Notes under the pieces: generated by a model
Told to the model about the DNA's origin: nothing
The model's database searches: none
What the model saw: the letters and a program-made list of their open reading frames with translations, nothing else
Program-made: the position numbers and the translations under genes
Shown here: positions 17,483-26,262 of the stretch, in pieces
Numbering within the stretch: position 1 is the stretch's first letter
Layout: each line of letters begins with the position of its first letter
Origin: Methylomicrobium lacus_A
GTDB lineage: Bacteria; Pseudomonadota; Gammaproteobacteria; Methylococcales; Methylomonadaceae
Reading direction: 5' to 3'
Assembly (NCBI RefSeq): GCF_041897535.1
Contig: NZ_CP169217.1
Location: 1,488,001 to 1,552,000 of the forward strand
DNA: 64,000 bases

Positions 17483-18997
17483 TTACTCGCCTTTTTCTTC
17501 TGAAAACCAGGGCTCACGCGCCTTCATAATCAACTTTGCCGCCCGATCTTCATCCATTTCAGGTAAGCTCAGCAAATCGTCGATCGACTGCTCCGCCAGA
17601 TCGTCCATCGTGATTATACCGCGACTTGCCAATTCATAAGCCAGATCATCGTCCATACCTTCCATCTCCAAAAGGTCCTGGGCTGGCTCGTTGGTTTCTA
17701 TTTTTTCCTCGGCCGCGATCGCGCTGATCAACAACACATCTTTCGCGCGGCTGCGCAGCTCGTTCACCAATTCTTCGTCGAAGCCCTCGATTTCGAGCAT
17801 TTCGCTGACCGGCACATAAGCGATCTCTTCGATCGTGTTGAAGCCGACTTCGACCAGGGTCATCGCGATGTCGTCATCGACATCGAGCTCCCGGACGAAC
17901 ATGTCCTTGATCTTGACCGCTTCCGCTTCGCTATTCGCTTCGGCTTTCGACGCATCGATCACGTTCAGTTCCCAGCCGGTCAATTGCGTCGCCAGACGCA
18001 CGTTCTGACCGCCGCGGCCGATGGCCTGCGACAGGTTGTCGGTGCCGACCGCCAGATCCATCGAATGTTTGTCTTCGTCGACCACGATCGACTGAATTTC
18101 GGCCGGCGACATCGCATTGATCACATATTGCGCTTCGTTCGGATTCCAGAGAATGATATCGACGCGCTCGCCGGCCAATTCGTTCGATACCGACTGCACG
18201 CGCGAGCCGCGCATGCCGACGCAGGCACCAACCGGGTCGAGACGCGGATCGTTGCTCTTGACCGCGATTTTCGCGCGCGAACCCGGATCGCGGGCCGCGC
18301 CCATCAGCGAGATCAGGCCTTCGCTGACCTCCGGCACTTCCAGGCGGAACAGCGCGATCAACAATTCCGGCGCGGTCCGGCTGACAAACAATTGCGGCCC
18401 GCGCGGCTCGGAGCGTACGTCCTTCAGATAACCGCGGATACGGTCGCCGACGCGCACCGCTTCGCGCGGAATCATGTCTTCCTTCGCGATATAAGCCTCG
18501 ACATGGCCGCCCAAATCCAGATACACGCTGCCTTTTTCGATGCGCTTGACGACGCCGGTAATCAGCTCGCCGACGCGGCTCTTGTAGGCATCGACGATTT
18601 TCTTGCGCTCGGCCTCGCGGATCTTGTGGATGATCACCTGCTTCGCGGTCTGCGCGGCGATACGGCCGAATTCGACCGACTCGATCTCTTCCTCGACCAC
18701 ATCGCCGACCTCGGCATTCGGATTGTCGAACTTCGCGACATCGATCAGGATCTGCGTACCCGGAAACTCGACATCGCCGTTGATTTCGCTGTTCGGCGCG
18801 ACCACGTCCCACAGCCGATAAGTCTTGTAATCGCCGGTTTTTCTATCGATCTCGACACGCGCCTTGATGGGATTGGCATAACGTTTGACCGTCGCCATTT
18901 CCAGTGCCGATTCCATCGCCTGGAAGACAACTTCTTTATCGATCGCTTTCTCGTTGGAAAAGACATCCACGACCAACAAAATCTCTTTATTTGCCAC
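17483..18997 (-). CDS. nusA: Transcription termination/antitermination factor NusA
   Basis: 504 residues: N-terminal RNA-polymerase-binding domain, S1 domain (VGELITGVVKRIEKGSVYLD, about 135-155), two KH domains (GACVGMRGSRVQSVSNEL; IGRGGQNVRLATQLTGWELN) and two C-terminal acidic AR repeats, the proteobacterial form. The start is GTG at 18997 with AAAGGAG upstream, and the first 11 bp lie inside the 3' end of rimP. NusA controls pausing and termination, and could act on the two terminators in its own leader. Confidence 0.98.
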   Translation of the reverse strand: MANKEILLVVDVFSNEKAIDKEVVFQAMESALEMATVKRYANPIKARVEIDRKTGDYKTYRLWDVVAPNSEINGDVEFPGTQILIDVAKFDNPNAEVGDVVEEEIESVEFGRIAAQTAKQVIIHKIREAERKKIVDAYKSRVGELITGVVKRIEKGSVYLDLGGHVEAYIAKEDMIPREAVRVGDRIRGYLKDVRSEPRGPQLFVSRTAPELLIALFRLEVPEVSEGLISLMGAARDPGSRAKIAVKSNDPRLDPVGACVGMRGSRVQSVSNELAGERVDIILWNPNEAQYVINAMSPAEIQSIVVDEDKHSMDLAVGTDNLSQAIGRGGQNVRLATQLTGWELNVIDASKAEANSEAEAVKIKDMFVRELDVDDDIAMTLVEVGFNTIEEIAYVPVSEMLEIEGFDEELVNELRSRAKDVLLISAIAAEEKIETNEPAQDLLEMEGMDDDLAYELASRGIITMDDLAEQSIDDLLSLPEMDEDRAAKLIMKAREPWFSEEKGE

Positions 18998-19472
18998 TGC
19001 GTACTCCTTTTTCGATTAAATAGTCCGGCACCAGACGCGCCTTACTGATCGCCGAAAACGGCACTTCGAAAGTCTGCCCGTTTTCGTTCAGCGTAATGAT
19101 ATCTTCTTCGACCTTTTCGATCAGACCGGTAATCCGCTTGCGTCCGCCGATCGCCTTGAACAGATTCACCTGCACGGTGCTGCCGGCGAAGCGTTCAAAC
19201 TGACTGAGCTTGAAAAACGGCCGGTCCGCCCCCGGCGAGGACACTTCCAATTGATAATTGTCGGGAATCGGATCTTCGACATCGAGCACGCCGCTGACCT
19301 GATGACTGACTTTCGAACAGTCATCGACCAAAATGCCGTTGTCACTGTCGATATAGATTCTTAATAAACCATGCCGCGGATGTGGGTGATATTCAATGCC
19401 GACACATTCATAACCCAAGCCTTCCACGACCGGCTCGATTAAGGCAACCAAATGTTCGGGAGCCTGCTTCAT
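18987..19472 (-). CDS. rimP: Ribosome maturation factor RimP
   Basis: 161 residues from the ATG at 19472 (MKQAPEHLVALIEPVVEGLG), which has GGTAGG 6 bp upstream. The frame extends eight codons further, but those overlap the Shine-Dalgarno. Family motifs: LRIYIDSDNGILVDDCSKVS and LEVSSPGADRPFF. RimP assists 30S maturation. First protein gene of the operon, as in E. coli. Confidence 0.96.
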   Translation of the reverse strand: MKQAPEHLVALIEPVVEGLGYECVGIEYHPHPRHGLLRIYIDSDNGILVDDCSKVSHQVSGVLDVEDPIPDNYQLEVSSPGADRPFFKLSQFERFAGSTVQVNLFKAIGGRKRITGLIEKVEEDIITLNENGQTFEVPFSAISKARLVPDYLIEKGVRSGK

Positions 19473-19494
19473 TTTTCCTACCTTTTCACCGCAC

Positions 19495-19518
19495 AAAAAA
19501 AAAGAGCCCAGGGCTCTT
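19495..19518 (-). terminator. Leader terminator T2 of the rimP-nusA operon
   Basis: On the minus strand AAGAGCC-CTG-GGCTCTT forms a tight hairpin directly followed by about ten T. It ends only about 20 bp before the rimP start, so transcripts must read through it. E. coli also has terminators in the metY-rimP leader. Confidence 0.85.
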
Positions 19519-19565
19519 CACATTGACAAGCAAATGCTACAACCACGTTACCGGAGCCCAGAAAA

Positions 19566-19585
19566 TAAAAAACCCCATAATGGGG
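19566..19585 (-). terminator. Leader terminator T1 of the rimP-nusA operon
   Basis: On the minus strand CCCCA-TTA-TGGGG is followed by TTTTTTATTTT. It lies between the tRNA relic and terminator T2, which makes two terminators in tandem before rimP. Confidence 0.75.
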
Positions 19586-19597
19586 CTTCCGTGTAAG

Positions 19598-19675
19598 TGG
19601 TAGCGGGGGCCGGAATGAACCTACAACCTCTTTTAAGCCCCTGCCATTAGGATAACACGCTGGAATATCCTAAAA
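19598..19675 (-). pseudogene. Decayed initiator tRNA (metY-like) relic
   Basis: Read on the minus strand, the segment ends GGTTGTAGGTTCA...GGCCCCCGCTACCA, which closely follows the 3' half of initiator tRNA-Met (GTCGTAGGTTCAAATCC then TGCCCCCGCTACCA). It has lost two or three bases in the T arm, and the T stem no longer pairs. No CAU anticodon loop (CTTAAAA instead) or CGCGGGG 5' acceptor strand is present. The position, first in a rimP-nusA-infB transcript, is exactly that of E. coli metY. Alternative: chance similarity or an old recombination scar of a tRNA 3' end. Confidence 0.5.
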
Positions 19676-19680
19676 ACCAT

Positions 19681-19708
19681 AATATACCACAAGGCTTCCT
19701 AACTTCAA
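19681..19708 (-). promoter_or_regulatory. Sigma-70 type promoter of the rimP-nusA operon
   Basis: On the minus strand TTGAAG (19703-19708), a 16-bp spacer and TATATT (19681-19686). Transcription would begin near 19674, just at the tRNA relic. It is the only strong promoter match I see ahead of rimP. Confidence 0.6.
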
Positions 19709-19782
19709 AGCGTTTTAAGCCGTTAAACCAAAATACCGCGGCGACCTCTCGCTGCATTATGCGGCAAAATGCTTGTTGATTT

Positions 19783-20154
19783 TTAAAGAAAATTTTTCCG
19801 CTTCCGCAAGCGCCGATTCACTTGCCGGTGATAGAGGCGCGCCAACAGCGGACGGATCACCGGCAAGCCGATCACCCAGGCCAACGGCCTGAGTGCAGGC
19901 ACTTTGCGCAGCAACAGGATGTACGCATCGAGCTCCGCATGAATGCGCCCGGATTCATCCTGCACATGCAGTTCGGTCAAGGCTTTCTCGGGATCGATGC
20001 CGAGCTCCCGCAGCCGATCTTCCTGGCCGGTAATGTCGAACCAGCAGACCCGATCGCCGGCGTCCCCCGACAGCTTCTCGTAATTTTGCCGGTCGCGAAT
20101 GCATTTCGGGCAGGCGCCGTCGTAATAGACCGTGACTTTGTTTTACTGCATCAT
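19783..20154 (-). pseudogene. DCC-family thiol-disulfide oxidoreductase (DUF393), nonsense codon at start
   Basis: The frame from 20154 reads M-M-Q-stop-N-K, then VTVYYDGACPKCIRDRQNY and on to the end at 19783 (about 119 residues after the stop). The DGACPKC redox motif and the RPLAWVIGLPVIRPLLARLY tail are typical of the DCC family. TAA is the fourth codon, and no ATG, GTG or TTG lies between it and the CxxC motif. As written, the protein cannot be made with its active site. A single substitution would explain it. It lies head-to-head with a lipase-maturation-factor gene, a frequent neighbour of DCC proteins. Confidence 0.65.
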
Positions 20155-20264
20155 CGATTTTTACCTGCCGCCTGCCGGGTCCGTAATCGTACCTATTTAT
20201 TTTGCGGCGGAGACGGCAAATACTACCTGCCCCCTCCCCACCTGTACCGAGGTGATTAAGCGTT

Positions 20265-21770
20265 ATGTCCTTTGCTCTGTTTGAACGCAAAACACCCTTG
20301 CAGGTTCCCGGCACGATCAAATGCCGGCTGAACCGATTAGATTCCTCCGGCCCGCCTTTCGCGCTCGTCAGCTGGCTATTCCTGCGCGGTCTGGCGCTGA
20401 TTTATCTGGCCGCGTTCGCCTCGATGTCGGCGCAAATCGAGGGTTTGATCGGCTCTCAGGGCATCCTGCCGCTGCAAGCGAAACTCGCGGAGATGGCTGC
20501 GTTTTACGGCAGCGGCGGCTATTTCGAGTTTCCGACCCTATTCTGGCTCGCGGCTTCCGACACGGCGCTCAGGCTGGTCTGTTATGCGGGCATGGCATCG
20601 TCCGTGCTGTTGCTGCTGAACATCGCGCAGAAAGCCGCCTTGATCCTCTGCTATCTGCTGTATTTGTCCGTCACGGTCGCGGGACAGGATTTTTTCTCGT
20701 TTCAGTGGGACGTGTTCCTGCTCGAATCCGGGTTTATCGGCATCTTTTTGAGCTGGGGATCGCGGTTCAACGTTTTTCTGTACCGCTGGCTGGTCGCGCG
20801 CTTCATGTTCATGGGCGGCGTGGTCAAAGTGGCGAGCGGCGATCCGGCCTGGGCCAAGCTGACCGCGCTGAATTATCATTACCTGACCGAGCCCTTGCCC
20901 ACGCCTTTGGCCTACTATGCGTATTTCCTGCCGTCATGGTTCCATAAGCTTTGCGTGGCCGGCGTGCTTTGGCTTGAACTGATCGTGCCGTTTTTCGTGT
21001 TTCTGCCGCGCCCTTTCCGCCTGTTCGCCGCCTGGAGCTTTATCGGCCTGCAAAGCGCGATCATCCTGACCGGCAATTACAATTTCTTCAATCTGCTAAC
21101 GATCCTCTTGTGTCTTTGGCTGTTCGACGACCGGGACTTGGCCGGCAGACTGCCTGCGCGCCTGGTCGCCCATATCCAGCAACAGCAGCCGCGGCCGGGC
21201 GAAGCCGCGCATCTTCTGGCAGGATCATGGACCGTCTTCGTGCTGATCGTCTGCGCGCTAACGGCCTGGATGCACAACACCCAAGGCCGGACCCCGCAAA
21301 TCTTCCGCTCCTGGGTGTTGACGACCTCGACTTTTGCGGTGATCAATCAATACGGCCCGTTTGGGGTGATCAATACCGAGCGGCACGAGATCATCATCGA
21401 GGGCTCCGATGACGGCAAGACCTGGAAGGCTTACGAATTCAACTATAAGCCCGGAGATTTGTCCCGCAATCTGCGCTGGAACATTCCGCATCAACCCCGG
21501 CTCGACTGGCAACTGTGGTTTGCCGCGCTGGAAAAACCCAGGCTCGACGGGTGGTTTGCGGCGTTCATGGCGCGCTTGCAGGAAGGATCGCCACCCGTCC
21601 TGGCCTTGCTGCGCACGAATCCTTTCCCGGACCATCCACCGGTTTTTGTGCGCGCGCTGCTGTACCGGTATGCCTATGCAACGCCGGAGCAGCGCGCAAA
21701 AACCGGCCAACTCTGGCGGCGCGAAGCGATCGGCCAATACTGGCCGCCGCCCGTTCCTGAATTCGGTTAG
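20265..21770 (+). CDS. Lipase maturation factor family membrane protein
   Basis: 501 residues with eight or so membrane helices in the first two thirds (for example LLLLNIAQKAALILCYLLYL) and a soluble C-terminal part. Family marks include FFSFQWDVFLLESGFIGIF, NYNFFNLLTILLCLWLFDD, the YGPFGVINTERHEIIIEGS region and NPFPDHPPVFVRALLYRYAY. Eukaryotic LMF1 helps lipases fold in the ER; bacterial members are uncharacterised. Divergent from a DCC-family gene, which suggests a shared envelope redox or folding role (inference). GAGGTG lies about 12 bp before the ATG. Confidence 0.85.
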   Translation: MSFALFERKTPLQVPGTIKCRLNRLDSSGPPFALVSWLFLRGLALIYLAAFASMSAQIEGLIGSQGILPLQAKLAEMAAFYGSGGYFEFPTLFWLAASDTALRLVCYAGMASSVLLLLNIAQKAALILCYLLYLSVTVAGQDFFSFQWDVFLLESGFIGIFLSWGSRFNVFLYRWLVARFMFMGGVVKVASGDPAWAKLTALNYHYLTEPLPTPLAYYAYFLPSWFHKLCVAGVLWLELIVPFFVFLPRPFRLFAAWSFIGLQSAIILTGNYNFFNLLTILLCLWLFDDRDLAGRLPARLVAHIQQQQPRPGEAAHLLAGSWTVFVLIVCALTAWMHNTQGRTPQIFRSWVLTTSTFAVINQYGPFGVINTERHEIIIEGSDDGKTWKAYEFNYKPGDLSRNLRWNIPHQPRLDWQLWFAALEKPRLDGWFAAFMARLQEGSPPVLALLRTNPFPDHPPVFVRALLYRYAYATPEQRAKTGQLWRREAIGQYWPPPVPEFG

Positions 21771-21822
21771 CCTGGGTTTCGGGCCATGCTATCATGCGCC
21801 TTTTCAGTGAGGAACCGCCTCG

Positions 21823-22242
21823 ATGTGGATACAAAAAGAAATCCGGCTCAAAGCCCGGCCGCGCGGCTTTCATTTGGTAACGGAAGACATCCTCAGGCAG
21901 CTTCCGGAGCTGGAGAAAGTATCGGTGGGCATGCTCAATGTGTTCATCAAGCACACATCCGCTTCGCTGACCATCAACGAGAACGCCGATCCGACGGTAA
22001 GGCAGGACTTTGAGAGTTTCTTTAACCGCACGGTGCCGGAGGATGAGCCTTACTACAAGCATACCTATGAAGGCAGCGATGACCTGCCGAGTCATCTAAA
22101 GAGCAGCATTCTGGGCTGCAGCTTGAATATTCCGGTCACCCATGGACGGCTGAATCTTGGCATCTGGCAAGGCATCTATCTGTGCGAGCACAGGAATCAC
22201 GGCGGAAGCCGAGAGCTGGTGGTGACGCTTCAAGGCGAGTAA
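21823..22242 (+). CDS. yjbQ: YjbQ / UPF0047 family protein
   Basis: 139 residues. UPF0047 signatures are VGMLNVFIKHTSASLTINEN (about 39-58) and HLKSSILGCSLNIPVTHGRL toward the C-terminus, with GIWQGIYLCEHRNHGG at the end. Members form trimers with a buried His/Asp site; YjbQ of E. coli has been linked to thiamin-phosphate synthase side activity. A GAGGAA lies about 10 bp upstream of the ATG. The next gene starts 6 bp later, so the two are co-transcribed. Confidence 0.9.
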   Translation: MWIQKEIRLKARPRGFHLVTEDILRQLPELEKVSVGMLNVFIKHTSASLTINENADPTVRQDFESFFNRTVPEDEPYYKHTYEGSDDLPSHLKSSILGCSLNIPVTHGRLNLGIWQGIYLCEHRNHGGSRELVVTLQGE

Positions 22243-22248
22243 AAAATC

Positions 22249-23361
22249 ATGACCGACGAGAAAAATTCATACCTTTTCCCGGCCGACCGCCTCAAAGACT
22301 TCTCGACCCAGGTTTTCATGCACTTCGGCATCTTCGAAGCGGACGCCAGGCAAGCCGCAGACGTTTTGGCCAAGTCCGATCTGAGAGGCATTGACTCCCA
22401 CGGCGTGGCGAGACTGCATACTTACGTGGATATGCTGGAGCTGGGCCGCATCAACCCCAAGCCCAATATCAAGATCGTCCGGGAAAAAGCGAGCGTGGCA
22501 ACCGTCGATGGCGATAATGGGCTGGGCCTCATCGTGGGCCCCAAGGCGAATGAGATCGCCATGGATAAAGCCGAGACTTACGGCTCCGGTTGGGTGGGAG
22601 TCTGTAATTCGAACCACTTTGGAATCGCCGGCTACTATCCATTGAAGGCCCTCGAAAGAGATCTCATCGGCTGGGCCATGACGAATTCCACGAAGCTGGT
22701 CGCCCCATTGTGGGGGGCGGAAAGAATGCTAGGCACAAATCCCATGGCCATCGCCTTTCCGGGTTACAAAGAGCCGCCGATCGTGATCGACATGGCCACC
22801 AGCGCCGTCGCCTTTGGCAAAATCGAAATCGCGCTACGCAAGAAAACAGAAATCCCGAGAGGATGGATCATCGATAGAGAGGGCCGCGACACCACCCACC
22901 CACAGGACATGATCACTGGAGGCGCGCAATTGCCGCTTGGCTTCGAAAGGGAAATGGGCGGGCACAAAGGTTATTGTCTCGCCTCGATGGTCGATATCTT
23001 ATGCTGCGTCCTGAGCGGCGCCAACTGGGGCCCTTTCGCTCCGCCTTTTTTTGTTAACCAAGAAATGCCCGCGCGCAGCGTCGGCAAAGGCATCGGCCAT
23101 TTTTTCGGCGCCATGCAGATCGACGGCTTCATCGACAAGGATGAATTCAAGAAACAGATCGACGACTGGATTCACGTGTTCCGAAAGACCAAACCGGCTC
23201 CAGGGACGAATGGCCCCCTGATCCCCGGCGATCCTGAGCGAGAAGCCGAAGTGCTTCGAAGCCAAGCAGGGATTCCGTTGATTAAGCCCGTGGTGGATGA
23301 TCTGCTGAATATTTCGAGAAAAACCGGCATACCGCTTGACGTGGAATCGCTAAACCCATAG
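22249..23361 (+). CDS. Malate/L-lactate dehydrogenase (Ldh_2) family oxidoreductase
   Basis: 370 residues. The family motifs are RGIDSHGVARLHTYVDML (about 44-61), the VATVDGDNGLG strand, SNHFGIAGYY, GTNPMAIAFPG and LGFEREMGGHKGYCLASMVD. These NAD(P)-dependent enzymes oxidise malate, sulfolactate, ureidoglycolate or similar 2-hydroxy acids; the substrate cannot be read from the sequence. It forms an operon with yjbQ. Confidence 0.9.
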   Translation: MTDEKNSYLFPADRLKDFSTQVFMHFGIFEADARQAADVLAKSDLRGIDSHGVARLHTYVDMLELGRINPKPNIKIVREKASVATVDGDNGLGLIVGPKANEIAMDKAETYGSGWVGVCNSNHFGIAGYYPLKALERDLIGWAMTNSTKLVAPLWGAERMLGTNPMAIAFPGYKEPPIVIDMATSAVAFGKIEIALRKKTEIPRGWIIDREGRDTTHPQDMITGGAQLPLGFEREMGGHKGYCLASMVDILCCVLSGANWGPFAPPFFVNQEMPARSVGKGIGHFFGAMQIDGFIDKDEFKKQIDDWIHVFRKTKPAPGTNGPLIPGDPEREAEVLRSQAGIPLIKPVVDDLLNISRKTGIPLDVESLNP

Positions 23362-23404
23362 AAAGCAGCTGTTGCGGTTATGATCGTACAGGAATACATT
23401 GACT

Positions 23405-24706
23405 ATGAAAATCGGCATTCAAACCTGGGGTTCCAATGGCGACATCCGGCCCTTGTTGGCGCTGGCCGATGGCTTGCAAAAAGCAGGTCATCAGGTCACC
23501 TTGGTGGTCAGCAGCATCGACAATCAAAGCTATCAAGCGATCTGCGAGCAAATGCACATCGGCTACCGGCAGGTCCCCGAACACATCGATTTCGATATGG
23601 AAGGTTTTGCCGAACGCTCGTTTCGGATGAATCCCTTGCAATGGCTCCGGGCTTTATTGGATGAAGCCTTTTTTCCGACCGAAGCGTTAATCTATCAAGC
23701 CGCCGAAGCCCTAGTCGCCGAAAACGATTGCGTGATCGGCCATCATTTTCTTTACCCGCTAAAACTGGCGGCGCTGCTGCAACATAAGCCATTTTACAGC
23801 GTGACGTTTTGTCATGCCGCGATTCCTAATCCGGCCTTGCCGCCGTTCAGCTTTCCGGATTTGGGTAAACGCCTGAATCCGCTGAGCTGGAAACTGCTGG
23901 ATGCGATCTTCAACTGGATTTTGAAACAACCGCTGACCCGATTATGGCGAGAGGCAGGCTTGACGCCGCCCGCCAATATGCTCAGCGAACTCTTGACCTC
24001 ACAAGAATTGAACCTGGTGGCGGTCGATCCGGTGTTTTGCCGGGGCAGCGAATATTGGTCCGCATTCCATCAAAGCTGCGGTTTTCTGAATTTGACCGAA
24101 GATACCCGGCGCTGGCAATGGCCCGAATCATTATTGGCCTTTCTGGAAGCGGGACCGGCGCCGGTGTATATGACCTTTGGCAGTGTGCAGCAGGCGGTAG
24201 CGGAATGGAGCATGGACCTATTTTTGCAGGCCGCGGAAAAATCCGCTTGCCGGGCCATCGTCCAAACCAGTTCCGCCCATTATCCGGAAGGCAGCCAACA
24301 AGGCGATGTCTATTTTATCGGCAAACATCCGCATCAACCGGTATTCGCACGTTGTGCCGCCGTGGTACATCATGGCGGCGCGGGCACGACCCATGCGGCG
24401 ACTCGCGCAGGCTGTCCGTCCGTGGTGGTGCCGTTCATGGACGAGCAATTGTTCTGGGCCAGGCAGCTCCAGTCCTTAGGCGCGGCAGGCAAACCGTTAC
24501 CGGCAAAAAGCGTGACAGTTGAAGCCTTGGCGCGGACGATTGGCAATATACTGTCCGCACCTTGCTATAGAGAGCAAGCGCAGCGCATCGGCGCGCAAAT
24601 GCAAGCGCATGATGGCGTTGCCAGGGCCATCGCGTTACTGACGGAGAAATTTGAGTGTCAACCGGCCGCCAGCACGGGCGCGGCGGCCAGCAGCTTGCGG
24701 GTATAG
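23405..24706 (+). CDS. GT1-family (UGT-like) glycosyltransferase
   Basis: About 433 residues with the GT-B fold. N-terminal MKIGIQTWGSNGDIRPLLAL is the acceptor-domain signature of macrolide/sterol UGTs. The C-terminal donor site holds VYMTFGSVQQ and HHGGAGTTHAATRAGCPSVV followed by FMDEQ. It probably transfers a sugar from a nucleotide sugar to a small lipid or hydrophobic acceptor; a sterol, hopanoid or carotenoid is possible but unproven. I start at the ATG (23405); TTG at 23399 is the alternative. Its last 49 bp overlap the convergent yejF-like gene. Confidence 0.87.
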   Translation: MKIGIQTWGSNGDIRPLLALADGLQKAGHQVTLVVSSIDNQSYQAICEQMHIGYRQVPEHIDFDMEGFAERSFRMNPLQWLRALLDEAFFPTEALIYQAAEALVAENDCVIGHHFLYPLKLAALLQHKPFYSVTFCHAAIPNPALPPFSFPDLGKRLNPLSWKLLDAIFNWILKQPLTRLWREAGLTPPANMLSELLTSQELNLVAVDPVFCRGSEYWSAFHQSCGFLNLTEDTRRWQWPESLLAFLEAGPAPVYMTFGSVQQAVAEWSMDLFLQAAEKSACRAIVQTSSAHYPEGSQQGDVYFIGKHPHQPVFARCAAVVHHGGAGTTHAATRAGCPSVVVPFMDEQLFWARQLQSLGAAGKPLPAKSVTVEALARTIGNILSAPCYREQAQRIGAQMQAHDGVARAIALLTEKFECQPAASTGAAASSLRV

Positions 24707-26262
24707 TCATGCCGCGGCTCGATCAACACCTGCTTCACCTCGCCGTGCTCGACGATTTTGCCTCGGTACATCACCGCGACCTCGTCGGCGATTTCGGCAA
24801 CGACGGCCAGATCGTGCGTGATGAATAGATAGCTGACCTGGCTTTCGCGCTGCAACATTTTCAATAGCTCGATGATCTGCGCCTGCACCGACACGTCGAG
24901 CGCGCTGGTCGGTTCGTCGCAGACGATCAGCTTCGGGTTCACCGCCAGCGCGCGCGCGATGCAGATGCGCTGGCGCTGGCCGCCCGAGAATTCATGCGGA
25001 TAGCGCAACGCCGAATCGGCCGGAAGACCCACCTGTTCGAGCAGGTGCCTGACCTTTTCCTTCCGGGCGTCGCTACCGATGCCCGGATGCAGGGCGCGAA
25101 GGCCTTCCGCGACGATGTCGCCGACCAGCATGCGCGGATTCATCGACGAAAACGGGTCCTGAAACACGATCTGCATGTCCGCGCGCTTTTGCCGTAGCGC
25201 CTCGCCGGTCAATTGTCCGAGATCGACGCCATCCAGGCTGACCTGCCCGAATCCGCCCGGAATCAGATTCAACAAGGCCTTGCCGAGCGTGGTCTTGCCG
25301 CAGCCGGATTCGCCGACCAGCGCCAGCGTCTTGCCGCGCGGAATCGTGAAGCTGACCCCGTCGACCGCGCGCACATGATCGACCACGCGCTTGAACAGGC
25401 CCTTGCGGATCGGGTAGTAACAGCGAAAATCCTCGACTTTCAGCAGCGGCGGCGCTTCCTGGGCCTGATGCGTAAGACAGCTCTGCATCGACGGCAAGGC
25501 CTGGAGCAGCTTTTGCGTGTAGGGATGTTTCGGCTGGTGGAAAAAATCCGGCAGCGCCCCGGTCTCGACGATCCTGCCCCGCTGCATCACCGCGACCCGG
25601 TCCGCCAACGTCGAAACCAGCGCCAGATCGTGGCTGATCAGCCACAACGCCATGCCGGTCTGCTGTTGAATGCCTTTGAGCAGCGTGAGGATTTGCGCCT
25701 GGATCGTCACGTCCAGGGAGGTGGTCGGCTCGTCCGCGATCAGCAGATCGGGCTTGCCCGCCAGCGCGATTGCGATCATCACGCGCTGCCTTTGGCCGCC
25801 CGAGAGTTGATGCGGGTAATCGTTGACCCGCTGTGCCGGGTGCGGAATCTCGACCTGTTGCAGCAATTCCAGCACGCGCGCCTGTACGGCGGCCTTGGGC
25901 AGCGAAAAATGGCTCTCGATCACTTCCGCGATCTGGCTGCCGATCGTCATGACCGGATTCAAAGACGACATCGGGTCCTGAAAGATCAGCCCGATGCGGC
26001 GCCCGCGAACCCTGCACAATTCGAGTTCCGAATGTTCGAGCAGATTGTCGCCGTTCAGGGTGATCGCTTCGGCTTCGATGCTGGCGTTATCCGGCAGCAA
26101 GCGCAGCACCGACAACGCGGTCATCGACTTGCCGGAGCCCGATTCGCCGACCAGCGCGAAGGTTTCGCCCGGATTGATCGCGAAGCTGATGCGATCGACG
26201 ACCTTTTGATGGCGATTGAAGGCGACACTGAGGTTGTTGACTGAGAGTAAAGGTCTATTCAT
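24658..26262 (-). CDS. yejF: Fused dual ATP-binding protein of a peptide ABC transporter (YejF-like)
   Basis: About 534 residues: two complete ABC ATPase domains in tandem. Domain 1 has Walker A VGESGSGKSMT, signature LSGGQRQRVMIA and Walker B LLIADEPTTSLD; domain 2 has VGESGCGKTTLGK, FSGGQRQRICIA and LIVCDEPTSALD. This arrangement is that of YejF/GsiA, which power oligopeptide or microcin C uptake. The ATG at 26262 (MNRPLLSVNNLSVAFN) overlaps the vapC stop by 8 bp. The permease gene lies upstream beyond the vapBC insertion; no second permease or binding protein is nearby. Confidence 0.93.
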   Translation of the reverse strand: MNRPLLSVNNLSVAFNRHQKVVDRISFAINPGETFALVGESGSGKSMTALSVLRLLPDNASIEAEAITLNGDNLLEHSELELCRVRGRRIGLIFQDPMSSLNPVMTIGSQIAEVIESHFSLPKAAVQARVLELLQQVEIPHPAQRVNDYPHQLSGGQRQRVMIAIALAGKPDLLIADEPTTSLDVTIQAQILTLLKGIQQQTGMALWLISHDLALVSTLADRVAVMQRGRIVETGALPDFFHQPKHPYTQKLLQALPSMQSCLTHQAQEAPPLLKVEDFRCYYPIRKGLFKRVVDHVRAVDGVSFTIPRGKTLALVGESGCGKTTLGKALLNLIPGGFGQVSLDGVDLGQLTGEALRQKRADMQIVFQDPFSSMNPRMLVGDIVAEGLRALHPGIGSDARKEKVRHLLEQVGLPADSALRYPHEFSGGQRQRICIARALAVNPKLIVCDEPTSALDVSVQAQIIELLKMLQRESQVSYLFITHDLAVVAEIADEVAVMYRGKIVEHGEVKQVLIEPRHDYTRKLLAAAPVLAAG

